DNA of 36,128 nucleotides from Pseudomonas sp. REP124 (GCF_020164475.1 NZ_JAIQWX010000058.1:1-36128), one strand, 5' to 3'; shown: positions 16,340 to 24,359, counted from the first letter of the stretch. Notes: generated by a model not told the origin, from the letters alone. Numbers and translations: made by a program.

Positions 16340-16440
16340 TGTGGGAGCGAGCCCGCTCGCGATGGTCGACAACGATGACCCACGGGTATCTGAATGCCCG
16401 CGTGGACCGGGCATTTTTCGCGAGCAGGCTCGCTCCCACA
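16340..16440. repeat. REPIN flanking a terminator hairpin
   Basis: Forward unit at 16340-16364 (GTGGGAGCGAGCCCGCTCGC core) and reverse unit at 16417-16440. The 52-base spacer holds a separate stem-loop. Confidence 0.88.
16393..16418 (+). terminator. Terminator-like hairpin inside the REPIN
   Basis: AATGCCCG (16393-16400) pairs with CGGGCATT (16408-16415) over a 7-base loop and is followed by T residues. It could end the PilZ-like transcript. Confidence 0.6.
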
Positions 16441-16502
16441 AAAAACCGGGCTGCTGCCATGCCAAATCACGACCTTAAACGCCCCAAACCCGCGTCTGCC
16501 CA

Positions 16503-16532
16503 TTGTCTAGCCACGGTGTAACGCGCTAAGGT
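16503..16532 (+). promoter_or_regulatory. Candidate promoter of class I DAHP synthase
   Basis: TTGTCT (16503-16508), an 18-base spacer and TAAGGT (16527-16532) lie about 85 bases before the start. The match is modest. No leader peptide rich in aromatic residues was seen. Confidence 0.3.
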
Positions 16533-16615
16533 TCGGCTCCCCGACGCGCTTAATTTGCTGTGCTCCGCCGCGCGGGTTCGCTGGCGGCCTGCACCCGTGA
16601 CCTGACGAGTAAACG

Positions 16616-17692
16616 ATGGCTGATTTACCGATCAACGACCTGAACGTCTCTTCCAACGAGACGCTGATCACCCCCGATCAGCTCAAGCGTGACATCCCTC
16701 TGAGCGACGCCGCGCTGCGCACCGTCACCAAGGGCCGCGAAGTCATTCGCAACATTCTTGATGGCACCGACCACCGCCTGTTCGTGGTCATCGGGCCTTG
16801 CTCGATACACGACATCAAGGCCGCCCACGAATACGCCGAGCGCCTGAAAGTGCTGGCCGCGGAAGTGTCCGATACGCTGTATCTGGTGATGCGCGTGTAT
16901 TTCGAGAAGCCACGCACCACGGTCGGCTGGAAAGGCTTGATCAACGATCCGTACCTGGATGACTCGTTCAAGATCCAGGATGGCCTGCACATCGGTCGTC
17001 AGTTGCTGCTGGATCTGGCCGAAATGGGCCTGCCAACCGCCACCGAAGCCCTCGACCCGATCTCCCCGCAGTATCTGCAGGACCTGATCAGCTGGTCGGC
17101 CATCGGCGCGCGCACCACCGAATCCCAGACCCACCGTGAAATGGCTTCCGGCCTGTCCTCGGCCGTCGGCTTCAAGAACGGCACCGACGGCGGCCTGACC
17201 GTGGCCATCAACGCCCTGCAATCGGTTTCCAGCCCTCACCGTTTCCTGGGCATCAACCAGGAAGGCGGCGTGTCGATCGTGACCACCAAGGGCAACGCCT
17301 ACGGTCACGTCGTGCTGCGCGGCGGCAACGGCAAGCCGAACTACGACTCGGTCAGCGTCGCGCTCTGCGAGCAGGCGCTGAACAAGGCGAAGATCAAGCC
17401 GAACATCATGGTCGATTGCAGCCACGCCAACTCGAACAAGGATCCAGCCCTGCAGCCGCTGGTGATGGAGAACGTCGCCAACCAGATCCTCGAAGGCAAC
17501 CAGTCGATCATCGGCCTGATGGTCGAAAGCCACCTGAACTGGGGCTGCCAGGCGATCCCGAAAGACCTCGCCGACCTGCAATACGGCGTGTCGATCACCG
17601 ATGCCTGCATCGACTGGACCGCTACCGAGAACACCTTGCGCAGCATGCACGCCAAGCTCAAGGATGTACTGCCCAAGCGCGATCGCACCTGA
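16616..17692 (+). CDS. Class I 3-deoxy-7-phosphoheptulonate synthase (AroF/G/H type)
   Basis: A 358-residue class I-alpha DAHP synthase. The N-terminal extension typical of feedback-regulated enzymes is followed by the TIM barrel. Conserved active-site blocks are VVIGPCSIHD (residues 57-66), RVYFEKPRTTVGWKGLINDP (about 93-112), GARTTESQTHREMASGLS, VGFKNGTDGG, IMVDCSHANSNKD and VESHLNWG. It makes DAHP from PEP and erythrose 4-phosphate, the same step as the class II enzyme at 947. Which aromatic amino acid inhibits it cannot be told from sequence alone. It is a single gene with a strong terminator 20 bases after the stop. Confidence 0.95.
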   Translation: MADLPINDLNVSSNETLITPDQLKRDIPLSDAALRTVTKGREVIRNILDGTDHRLFVVIGPCSIHDIKAAHEYAERLKVLAAEVSDTLYLVMRVYFEKPRTTVGWKGLINDPYLDDSFKIQDGLHIGRQLLLDLAEMGLPTATEALDPISPQYLQDLISWSAIGARTTESQTHREMASGLSSAVGFKNGTDGGLTVAINALQSVSSPHRFLGINQEGGVSIVTTKGNAYGHVVLRGGNGKPNYDSVSVALCEQALNKAKIKPNIMVDCSHANSNKDPALQPLVMENVANQILEGNQSIIGLMVESHLNWGCQAIPKDLADLQYGVSITDACIDWTATENTLRSMHAKLKDVLPKRDRT

Positions 17693-17710
17693 TCACGTTT
17701 TAATGCAGCA

Positions 17711-17744
17711 AAAAAAACGCCGGGCAAGCCCGGCGTTTTTTTAT
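17711..17744. terminator. Bidirectional intrinsic terminator after class I DAHP synthase
   Basis: AACGCCGGGC (17716-17725) pairs perfectly with GCCCGGCGTT (17728-17737), with A-run and T-run on either side. It also serves the convergent GNAT gene. Confidence 0.92.
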
Positions 17745-17763
17745 GTGTTCGTTTTGCTGAAGG

Positions 17764-18051
17764 TCACTGGCTCAGCTTGGCCGCGTGCCGCTGGTGGCGC
17801 TCCATGTAGCGCTCGACGTAGGAGCACGATGGAATGACGGTGTAGCCCATCTCCTCGGCGTACTGCAGCGCCTGTTCGGTCAGTGCAGCGGCAATGCCGC
17901 GACCGCGCAATGCGTTGGGCACGAAGGTGCGATAGATATCCAGGGTCTGTTTCCCCAGATCCATATAAGTCAGGTAGGCACGATGACCGTCCACATTGGT
18001 CTCGAACTGATGACCAGCCTGGTCATGGTGGATGGACAACGCCTCGCTCAT
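17764..18051 (-). CDS. GNAT-type N-acetyltransferase-like small protein
   Basis: A 95-residue compact GNAT of the Gcn5-related 'CG' type (PF14542-like, YidJ family). It has the acetyl-CoA pyrophosphate loop NALRGRGIAAALTEQAL (about residues 46-62) and the later VIPSCSYVERYMERH segment typical of the group. The acceptor is unknown. AGGAG five bases before the ATG at 18051 fixes the start; the preceding GTG is less likely. It shares the bidirectional terminator with the DAHP synthase gene. Confidence 0.85.
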   Translation of the reverse strand: MSEALSIHHDQAGHQFETNVDGHRAYLTYMDLGKQTLDIYRTFVPNALRGRGIAAALTEQALQYAEEMGYTVIPSCSYVERYMERHQRHAAKLSQ

Positions 18052-18322
18052 CACTACTCCTCGCGGGTCTTTTGAATTTCGACCCCTACCTTACCGATGT
18101 TTTTCCGGCGAAGGAACAACTACGCCACCCCGTGCCTGAATGGACACCGAGAAGAGCTACACCGATCTCGCGCAACCGAGCACGTACAAATAGTAGGCAC
18201 CATTGGCGCAAATGCTCAAGGTGCGCTCGTCATCAGTCTGGTTGGCGGGTGCTGCTCCGGGTTACGCAGGAACGGCTCGAGCACGGATCGCCCCGTGTCG
18301 ACAGCCTGATCATTGCCGGATG

Positions 18323-18353
18323 TTGACACTTAAGACGAGCCCCCGTGTTTAAA
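18323..18353 (+). promoter_or_regulatory. Promoter-like element TTGACA
   Basis: A perfect -35 hexamer at 18323-18328 is followed by an AT-rich TTTAAA at 18348-18353 (19-base spacer, longer than ideal). Its first 16 bases match the yhdH-like promoter at 24961 in 15 of 16 positions. It lies 54 bases before a small open frame. Confidence 0.4.
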
Positions 18354-18376
18354 GTCACCAGTACATGGAGAAAGAT

Positions 18377-18427
18377 ATGAGAGGCATCGCGCAAAACCCG
18401 AACGAAAGTGTAGACGAAACCATCTAG
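18377..18427 (+). CDS. Possible 16-residue small protein or leader peptide
   Basis: The frame ATG...TAG encodes MRGIAQNPNESVDETI. GGAG at 18367-18370 stands six bases before the ATG, which is ideal, and a TTGACA element lies 54 bases upstream. The stop is embedded in an inverted repeat (AAAGTGTA/TACACTTT). No homology is recognised. This may be chance, since such short frames are common. A leader-peptide role for the region ahead of oprI is speculative. Confidence 0.3.
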   Translation: MRGIAQNPNESVDETI

Positions 18428-18540
18428 ATACACTTTAGGAAAGTCCGGAAAAACAGTTGTTTAGGTGGGGAACTTTTCCGCGCAGGCTCGCTCATCTCGG
18501 GCCTCCCAGCTGAATATTTTTTAAACAGCGCAGTTAAAAG

Positions 18541-18569
18541 TTGCTCGAAAAAGAATCAACGCCTACAAT
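18541..18569 (+). promoter_or_regulatory. Probable sigma-70 promoter of oprI
   Basis: TTGCTC (18541-18546), an exact 17-base spacer and TACAAT (18564-18569) precede oprI, giving a 5' UTR of about 115 bases. A strong promoter is expected for this very abundant lipoprotein. Confidence 0.6.
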
Positions 18570-18690
18570 TTTTTTGGCTTCCTGCTTTATGTCAGTTTAC
18601 TTACGACAAGTAATGGGTAGTATGTACGCCGGCTATTTCCTCAATGGGAGGAGAAAGCCACTTAATAGAAAGTCCTTGAAGGGGAACACG

Positions 18691-18942
18691 ATGAACAACG
18701 TTCTGAAATTCTCTGCTCTGGCTCTGGCCGCAGTTCTGGCTACCGGTTGCAGCAGCGCATCGAAAGAAACCGAAGCACGTCTGACCGCTACTGAAGACGC
18801 AGCAGCTCGCGCACAAGCTCGTGCAGACGAAGCTTACCGTAAAGCTGACGAAGCTCTGGCTGCTGCTCAAAAAGCACAGCAAACTGCTGACGAAGCTAAC
18901 GAGCGTGCTCTGCGCATGCTGGAAAAAGCTAGCCGCAAGTAA
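18691..18942 (+). CDS. oprI: Major outer-membrane lipoprotein OprI
   Basis: An 83-residue Lpp-like lipoprotein, one of the most abundant Pseudomonas proteins. The signal peptide ends in the lipobox LATGC with lipidated Cys20. The mature part is a single alpha-helical, Ala-rich coiled coil ([20 protein letters not shown]). It ends in Ser-Arg-Lys, like Braun lipoprotein whose terminal Lys is attached to peptidoglycan. Codon use is strongly biased to GCT, CGT and GAA, as in highly expressed genes. The frame runs upstream without a stop, but GAAGGGG nine bases before the ATG at 18691 and the lipoprotein signal set the start. A terminator follows, and an L,D-transpeptidase gene is convergent. Confidence 0.96.
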
Positions 18943-18963
18943 TAATCCCTCGGGATTGTTATC

Positions 18964-18994
18964 AAGCCGACCCATTCTTGGGTCGGCTTTTTTA
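18964..18994 (+). terminator. Intrinsic terminator of oprI
   Basis: AAGCCGACCC (18964-18973) pairs with GGGTCGGCTT (18980-18989) and is followed by a T-run. Confidence 0.93.
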
Positions 18995-19017
18995 TCGCCC
19001 GCGGTTTAGTGCAGGCA

Positions 19018-19054
19018 TAAAAAAACCCGCTGATGCAGTGCGCATCAGCGGGTT
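19018..19054 (-). terminator. Intrinsic terminator of the L,D-transpeptidase gene
   Basis: AACCCGCTGATGC (19024-19036) pairs perfectly over 13 bases with GCATCAGCGGGTT (19042-19054). The A-run on the plus strand becomes the T-run of the reverse transcript. Confidence 0.92.
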
Positions 19055-19065
19055 CTTCTCAAATG

Positions 19066-20037
19066 TTACTGCAATGGATCCAGTGGTGCACTGCTCACCA
19101 TGGGAGCGGCGGAGTTCGGTACGGCGATCTCCACCGGCAAACCATCTTCAGCGGCAACCACGTCTCGCACTACATCCCAGTTCATGCGCAGGTTGTTGGT
19201 GATGTCTTCACGCTTGAGCATCGCGTTGATCACCGAGGTGTGCTTGTCGACCACCGACGGATTGCCCTTGTCGTCCAGTGGCGTGTGCGCTTCCAGGTAA
19301 ACCTTGCCGCCACTTACGCCGAACTTGTACGGGTCGTTGATGATGCGCACCGAAGTGCCCACCGGCACCATGCCGGCCATTTCCAGCACGTTGTTGTTGA
19401 ACATGCGGAAACAGCCATGGCTGGTGCGCATGCCGATGCCGAACTTCTTGTTCGAACCGTGAATCAGGTAGCCCGGAGTGCCCAGGGTGAACTTGAACGG
19501 CCCCAGCGGGTTATCGGGACCGGCCGGCACTACATTCGGCAGCGGGTCGCCATCGGCGGCGTGTTCGGCCTTGATCGACGCAGGCGGTGTCCAGGTCGGG
19601 TTCGGCGTCTTGGCGATGATGCTGGTGTGGGCAATCGGCGAGCCCCAGCCTTCACGACCGATACCCAGCGGGAAGGTGTAAACCACGTTCCGGCCTTTCG
19701 GGTAGTAGTAGAGGCGGTATTCGGCCAGGTTGATCACGATGCCTTCACGCGGGCCAGGCGGCAGGATGAAACGGGTCGGCAGCACGATCTCGGTGCCGGC
19801 ACCCGGCAGCCATGGGTCGACACCCGGGTTGGCCGCGACCATTTCCGTGTAGCCCAGGTCGTAAGTGGTGCCAAGGTCGGCGAAGGTATCTTCGTACTTG
19901 GCCTTGATCACTTGCACCTGGCCGATGATGTCTTCACCTGGCGGTGGCAGGGGCAGCTCCAATGCTGCAACGGGACCTGCTGCAAAGAGCGCGGCAAGAG
20001 TCAGGCAGCGGGTGACGGCAGGAAAGCGCGGCAACAT
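19066..20037 (-). CDS. Periplasmic L,D-transpeptidase with LysM domain (ErfK/YbiS type)
   Basis: A 323-residue exported enzyme. Signal peptide at residues 1-25 (TLAALFAAGPVAA), a LysM-like region at about 40-90 (YDLGYTEMVAANPGVDPWLP), then a YkuD catalytic domain with GYLIHGS (His193) and SHGCFRM (206-212, nucleophile Cys209). Relatives either crosslink peptidoglycan 3-3 or attach Lpp-type lipoproteins to it. Being convergent with oprI, whose product ends in Arg-Lys, it is a fair candidate for OprI attachment, but this is inference. I chose the start at 20037 (AGGA nine bases upstream); longer starts at 20055 and 20094 lack a ribosome site. Confidence 0.9.
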   Translation of the reverse strand: MLPRFPAVTRCLTLAALFAAGPVAALELPLPPPGEDIIGQVQVIKAKYEDTFADLGTTYDLGYTEMVAANPGVDPWLPGAGTEIVLPTRFILPPGPREGIVINLAEYRLYYYPKGRNVVYTFPLGIGREGWGSPIAHTSIIAKTPNPTWTPPASIKAEHAADGDPLPNVVPAGPDNPLGPFKFTLGTPGYLIHGSNKKFGIGMRTSHGCFRMFNNNVLEMAGMVPVGTSVRIINDPYKFGVSGGKVYLEAHTPLDDKGNPSVVDKHTSVINAMLKREDITNNLRMNWDVVRDVVAAEDGLPVEIAVPNSAAPMVSSAPLDPLQ

Positions 20038-20139
20038 CCGGAAAGTCCTTCGCATGATCAACAGAGGGTATGGCGCGCGATTGTACACCGACACCCCGGT
20101 ATTCGGGGAGCCAGCCGATAGCTTGCTAATTTTGAGGCT

Positions 20140-20433
20140 TCAAAGCTCGAACCGCAGCTCCGGCCAGATCGGCGAGGTACCGCGCTTTTGCGACTCGAGA
20201 ATGGCCCGGCACAGCGAGCACAGGCGATGGTCCTGGAACACCCGGCGATCGACGCTCGACCAGCGCGGTTGAGCCGGCAGCAGGCTGCCGCACAGGGTCC
20301 GATCCGCCGAACCTCCCAGCTCCAGCTGACGGGTCACCAGATGAACCCGCACTTCCTGGCAGGCGAACAGATCCAGCTGTTCGTCAGGCTCGATCAGTTG
20401 GTAGGAGAAAAGTGACCAGGCGGGACGCGGCAT
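20140..20433 (-). CDS. Small cysteine-containing protein, function unknown
   Basis: A 97-residue protein with four cysteines, two of them in a C-x-x-C pair (LCSLCRAIL), plus CQEVRVHL and TLCGSLLPAQ. The arrangement suggests metal binding, but no family is recognised. It begins PRPAWSLFSYQLIEPDEQL. GGAG six bases before the ATG at 20433 fixes the start against an upstream ATG at 20460. It lies between the L,D-transpeptidase gene and tesA on the same strand. From memory, a hypothetical gene is found at the same place in P. aeruginosa. Confidence 0.7.
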   Translation of the reverse strand: MPRPAWSLFSYQLIEPDEQLDLFACQEVRVHLVTRQLELGGSADRTLCGSLLPAQPRWSSVDRRVFQDHRLCSLCRAILESQKRGTSPIWPELRFEL

Positions 20434-20488
20434 CGGGGGCTCCAAATCGGGGCGACACATTAGCCGAAAGCCCGCCTCTGGAAAAGTG

Positions 20489-21094
20489 TCATAACAGCGG
20501 TTTTAAGGTAGGCCAGACATTTTCCAGCAACTTGTCCTGAGCCCCGGCCGCCGGGTGGATGCCGTCGGCCTGCATCAACTCGGGATGCCCGCCCACGCCG
20601 TCGAGAAAAAATGGTACCAGCGGGATGTTTTTCTCGCTGGCGACGTTGCTGAAGACATCCGCGAAGGCCTTGGTGTAGCGCGCACCGTAGTTGGGAGGCA
20701 ACTGCATGCCGAGCAACAGCACCTTGGCGCCACTGGCGCGGGAGCTGTCGATCATCGACGCAAGATTTTGTTGCAATTGCGTTGGCAGCAGTCCGCGCAG
20801 CCCGTCATTGCCGCCCAGTTCGAGGATGACCAGCTCAGGCTTATGCTCTGCAAGCAGCGCAGGCAGCCGCGCCTGGCCTCCAGCGCTGGTGTCGCCGCTG
20901 ATAGAGGCATTGACCACTTTATCGTCAAAACCTTCGCGCTTGAGCCGCTGCTCGAGCAACGACACCCACCCCAGCCGGGTATCCAGCCCGAAACCGGCGC
21001 TGATACTATCGCCAACGATCAGGACTGTACCCGCCGCTGCGTTCTGGGCCATGCACATCAAGGCCAGGGCAGCACTCAAAAACCACACACGCAT
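20489..21094 (-). CDS. tesA: Arylesterase / lysophospholipase-type TesA
   Basis: A 201-residue periplasmic SGNH hydrolase with thioesterase, arylesterase and lysophospholipase activity in relatives. Signal peptide at residues 1-21 (ALALMCMAQNAAA), then the GDSL-type block IVGDSISAGFGL with nucleophile Ser, block II NASISGDTSAGG, block III LGGNDGLRG and block V DGIHPAA with Asp and His. The open frame extends 740 bases upstream only as a shadow of the ABC gene. The ATG at 21094 has GGAG six bases upstream; 21106 would overlap the divergent ABC start by two bases. The tesA-ybbA-ybbP layout is conserved in many gammaproteobacteria. Confidence 0.93.
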   Translation of the reverse strand: MRVWFLSAALALMCMAQNAAAGTVLIVGDSISAGFGLDTRLGWVSLLEQRLKREGFDDKVVNASISGDTSAGGQARLPALLAEHKPELVILELGGNDGLRGLLPTQLQQNLASMIDSSRASGAKVLLLGMQLPPNYGARYTKAFADVFSNVASEKNIPLVPFFLDGVGGHPELMQADGIHPAAGAQDKLLENVWPTLKPLL

Positions 21095-21104
21095 CGGATT
21101 CTCC

Positions 21105-21788
21105 ATGGGCGCAAGCATTCTCACCGCGAAGAACCTTAGCAAAGTGGTTCCCAGCGCGGAAGGTGATCTGACTATCCTGCACGAACTCAGCCTGCAGCTG
21201 AACAAGGGCGACAGCCTGGCCATCGTCGGCGCTTCGGGCTCCGGCAAATCCACCCTGCTGGGCCTGCTCGCCGGTCTCGACCTGCCGAGCAGCGGCGAAG
21301 TCACATTGGCCGGGCAGAGCCTGAGCAATCTCGACGAGGACCAGCGGGCGCGCATCCGCGCCGAGCACGTCGGCTTTGTCTTCCAGTCCTTCCAGTTGCT
21401 CGACAGTCTCAATGCCCTGGAAAACGTCATGCTGCCTCTGGAGCTCGACGGTCGCAAAGATGCCCGCGGGCGTGCCACCGAGTTATTGCAGCGAGTCGGC
21501 CTCGGCCAGCGCCTGACCCACTCGCCGCGCCAGCTCTCCGGCGGCGAACAGCAACGTGTGGCGATTGCCCGGGCGTTTGCCGCTGAACCTGATGTGCTGT
21601 TCGCCGACGAACCCACCGGCAATCTCGACAGCCATACCGGCGAGCGCATCAGCGATCTGTTGTTCGAACTCAACAAGGAACGCGGCACTACCCTGGTGCT
21701 GGTCACCCACGATGAGCGCCTGGCACATCGCTGCCGACGCCTGATCCGCCTTGAAGCCGGCCTGCTGGTCGCCCCCGTGGAGGCCTGA
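21105..21788 (+). CDS. ABC transporter ATP-binding protein (YbbA-like)
   Basis: A 227-residue MacB/LolD-type ATPase: Walker A GASGSGKST (42-50), Q-loop VFQSFQLLD, signature LSGGEQQ (144-150), Walker B VLFADEP (164-170), D-loop GNLD and H-loop VTHDE (His202). Such ATPases pair with large FtsX/MacB-type permeases that do mechanical work on the envelope or lipoproteins. The stop overlaps the permease start (TGATG), so the two are coupled. It is divergent from tesA, with the starts 11 bases apart. Confidence 0.93.
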   Translation: MGASILTAKNLSKVVPSAEGDLTILHELSLQLNKGDSLAIVGASGSGKSTLLGLLAGLDLPSSGEVTLAGQSLSNLDEDQRARIRAEHVGFVFQSFQLLDSLNALENVMLPLELDGRKDARGRATELLQRVGLGQRLTHSPRQLSGGEQQRVAIARAFAAEPDVLFADEPTGNLDSHTGERISDLLFELNKERGTTLVLVTHDERLAHRCRRLIRLEAGLLVAPVEA

Positions 21789-24292
21789 TGGCACGTCTGC
21801 CGCTGTTGCGCCTGTTCAGTCTCGCCATTCGCCAACTGCTGCGCGATGCCCGCGCCGGTGAATTGCGCGTGTTGTTCTTTGCCCTACTGGTGGCGGTGGC
21901 TTCCAGTACTGCCATCGGCTACTTCGGCGCTCGTCTCAACGGCGCGATGCTGCTGCGTGCGACCGAGTTCCTGGGGGCAGACCTGCTGCTCGAAGGCAGT
22001 TCGCCGGCCCGCGACGAGCAAATCAAGAGCGGTATCGAGCTGGGTCTCGAGCATGCGCAGGTGGTGGAATTTTCCAGCGTCATTGCTACGGACAACGGTA
22101 TTCAGCTCTCCAGCATCAAGGCGGCCGACTCTGTCTACCCGCTGCGCGGTGAGTTGAAAAGCGCGCCCGCCCCCTTCGCTGCCGAGGAGCCCGGAGGCGG
22201 GCCGAATCCCGGTGAAGCCTGGGTCGAGGGGCGCTTACTGACTGCGCTCAATCTGAAGATCGGCGACAGCATCGATGTCGGCATGAAAACCCTGAGGCTC
22301 GCCCGGGTACTGACCTACGAGCCCGACCGCGCCGGCAACTTCTACAGCCTGACGCCGCGAGTCCTGATCAACCTCGACGACCTCGCCGCCACCGGCGTGG
22401 TGCAGCCCGGCAGCCGGGTCAGTTACCGCGAGCTCTGGCGTGGCAATGCGTCAGCCCTGGAAACCTATCGCCAACTCATTAAACCCGGCCTTGCCGCCAA
22501 CCAGCGCATCCAGGATGCCCGCGATGGCAACCGGCAGATCGGTGGTGCACTGGGCAAGGCTGAGCGTTATCTGAACATGGCCAGTCTGGTGGCGGTGTTG
22601 CTGGCGGGTGTCGCCGTAGCCCTGTCGGCGACGCGCTTCGCCACACGCCGATTCGATGCCAGCGCACTGTTGCGCTGCCTTGGATTGTCCCGCCGGGAAA
22701 CCATGGTGCTGTTCAGCTTGCAGCTGACTGTCCTCGGACTGCTCGCCAGCATCGCCGGCGCCCTGATCGGTTGGCTGGCGCAACTGGGACTGTTTGCCCT
22801 GCTCCATGATTTGTTGCCCAGCGACGTACCTCCAGGCGGCGTATTCCCCGCCATCGCCGGCATCGGCACCGGACTGGTGGCACTGGCCGGCTTCGCCCTG
22901 CCACCACTGGCGGCCTTGGGTAGGGTGCCTCCTCTTCGGGTCTTGCGCCGCGATCTGCTGCCGATTCCTTCCAGCACCTGGATGATCTATGGCGCTGCAT
23001 TGGCCGCTCTGGGCTTGATCATGTGGCGCCTGAGCCTGGACCTGGTGCTGACCTTCGCCCTGCTCGGCGGCGGGGTGATCGCGGCGCTGATGCTGGGCGG
23101 CCTACTGTTGTTGCTGCTCAAAAGCCTGCGGCGAATGCTGGCCCGGGCTTCGTTGCCGTGGCGCCTGGGTCTTGGCCAATTGTTGCGCCATCCACTGGCC
23201 GCCGCCGGGCAATCCCTGGCATTCGGCCTGATCCTGCTGTCGATGGCACTGATCGCCCTGCTGCGCGGCGAATTGCTCGACACCTGGCAGAACCAGTTGC
23301 CGAAAAACGCACCGAACTATTTCGCCTTGAACATCCTGCCCGCGGACAAACAGGCGTTCACCGATCGCCTGTTCTCCCTCTCTGCCCAATCGGCGCCGCT
23401 GTATCCGGTAGTGCCGGGCCGTCTGATCAGCATCAATGGCGAACCGGTGCAACAGATCGTCACCAAGGAATCGGCGGGAGACCGGGCAATCCAGCGCGAT
23501 CTGAGCCTGACCTGGGCCGCGGACCTACCAGCAGGCAACACGATCACCGCAGGCAACTGGTGGCCCGAGCAGCCGCCGGACGACATCCCGGGCGTATCGG
23601 TGGAGGGCAAGGTCGCGGAAAGTCTGAAGCTCAAGCTGGGCGACCACCTGATCTTCACCGTGGGCGGGGTCAACCGCGAAGCTAAAGTCACAAGCCTGCG
23701 GGATATCAATTGGGACAATTTCCAGCCGAACTTCTTCATGATCTTCCAGCCGGGCACGCTGAGGGATCTGCCAGCGACCTACCTGACCAGTTTTTATCTG
23801 GCGGCGGGTCATGATCAGCAGATCGTCGAGTTGTCCCGAAGCTTTCCGGCGGTGACCATTCTGCAAGTGGAAGCCTTGCTGGCGCAGCTGCGCAGCATCC
23901 TCGCCCAGGTCACCCTGGCGGTGGAGTATGTGCTGTTGTTTGTCCTGGCGGCAGGCATGGCTGTGCTGTTTTCCGGCTTGCAGGCGACGCTCGATGAGCG
24001 CATCCGCCAGGGTGCACTACTGAGGGCGCTTGGCGCTGAACGGCAGTTGCTGGTGAAGGCCCGGCGAATCGAGTTCGGTTTGCTGGGCGCGGTCAGCGGC
24101 TTGCTGGCGGCGCTGGGCTCGGAAGTCGTGAGCCTGGTGCTCTACCGATACGCGCTGGATCTGCCTTGGCATCCACACCCATGGCTGCTGGTGCTGCCGT
24201 TGATCGGTGCCGTGCTGATTGGCGGGGCTGGCGTGTTCGGCACTCGCCGTGCGCTGAATGCCAGCCCGCTGACGGTATTGCGCGAAGGTTGA
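21788..24292 (+). CDS. ABC transporter permease (YbbP-like, FtsX family)
   Basis: An 834-residue inner-membrane permease with the duplicated FtsX-type layout: an N-terminal membrane helix (LLFFALLVAVASSTAIGYF is the core), a large periplasmic domain to about residue 260, a central membrane block (about 262-500), a second periplasmic domain, and a final FtsX block (about 700-834, including LLFVLAAGMAVLFSGLQATL). Its ATPase is encoded just upstream. The cargo is unknown; the adjacent TesA-type hydrolase suggests an envelope lipid or lipoprotein role, as suspected for E. coli YbbAP-TesA. It is convergent with greB. Confidence 0.93.
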   Translation: MARLPLLRLFSLAIRQLLRDARAGELRVLFFALLVAVASSTAIGYFGARLNGAMLLRATEFLGADLLLEGSSPARDEQIKSGIELGLEHAQVVEFSSVIATDNGIQLSSIKAADSVYPLRGELKSAPAPFAAEEPGGGPNPGEAWVEGRLLTALNLKIGDSIDVGMKTLRLARVLTYEPDRAGNFYSLTPRVLINLDDLAATGVVQPGSRVSYRELWRGNASALETYRQLIKPGLAANQRIQDARDGNRQIGGALGKAERYLNMASLVAVLLAGVAVALSATRFATRRFDASALLRCLGLSRRETMVLFSLQLTVLGLLASIAGALIGWLAQLGLFALLHDLLPSDVPPGGVFPAIAGIGTGLVALAGFALPPLAALGRVPPLRVLRRDLLPIPSSTWMIYGAALAALGLIMWRLSLDLVLTFALLGGGVIAALMLGGLLLLLLKSLRRMLARASLPWRLGLGQLLRHPLAAAGQSLAFGLILLSMALIALLRGELLDTWQNQLPKNAPNYFALNILPADKQAFTDRLFSLSAQSAPLYPVVPGRLISINGEPVQQIVTKESAGDRAIQRDLSLTWAADLPAGNTITAGNWWPEQPPDDIPGVSVEGKVAESLKLKLGDHLIFTVGGVNREAKVTSLRDINWDNFQPNFFMIFQPGTLRDLPATYLTSFYLAAGHDQQIVELSRSFPAVTILQVEALLAQLRSILAQVTLAVEYVLLFVLAAGMAVLFSGLQATLDERIRQGALLRALGAERQLLVKARRIEFGLLGAVSGLLAALGSEVVSLVLYRYALDLPWHPHPWLLVLPLIGAVLIGGAGVFGTRRALNASPLTVLREG

Positions 24293-24359
24293 AGCTCGAT
24301 TGCACCGCGCTGATCCTGTTGAAGGTGAAGCGCGGATGCATGGCGACTTGCACTACCTC

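Larger units (their letters stand above)
18052..18690. other. Long stretch without a clear gene upstream of oprI
   Basis: About 640 bases. Open frames of up to 147 codons exist on the plus strand, but they have unusual composition and no family match. Seen here: a promoter-like TTGACA at 18323, a 16-codon frame with a good ribosome site (18377-18427), an imperfect hairpin at 18404-18434 (AAAGTGTA/TACACTTT), a degenerate REP-like half near 18478-18493, and the oprI promoter at 18541-18569. Base composition is lower in GC than its surroundings. Confidence 0.55.

Noticed and set aside
18052..18330. Plus-strand frames of 70 to 147 codons as genes
   Set aside because: Arg-rich, unusual composition and no family; no ribosome site that fits.
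18460..18494. An AlgU-type promoter (GAACTT ... TCT) before oprI
   Set aside because: The spacing is about 19 bases rather than 16 or 17, and the second box is poor; the sigma-70 promoter at 18541 fits better.
18541..18690. An N-terminal extension of OprI in frame back to 18541
   Set aside because: The lipoprotein signal with Cys20 and a good ribosome site require the start at 18691, and the oprI promoter overlaps the extension.
20489..21835. A 448-codon reverse frame covering tesA
   Set aside because: The upstream 740 bases are a shadow of the divergent ABC ATPase; only the TesA portion has a signal peptide and family motifs.
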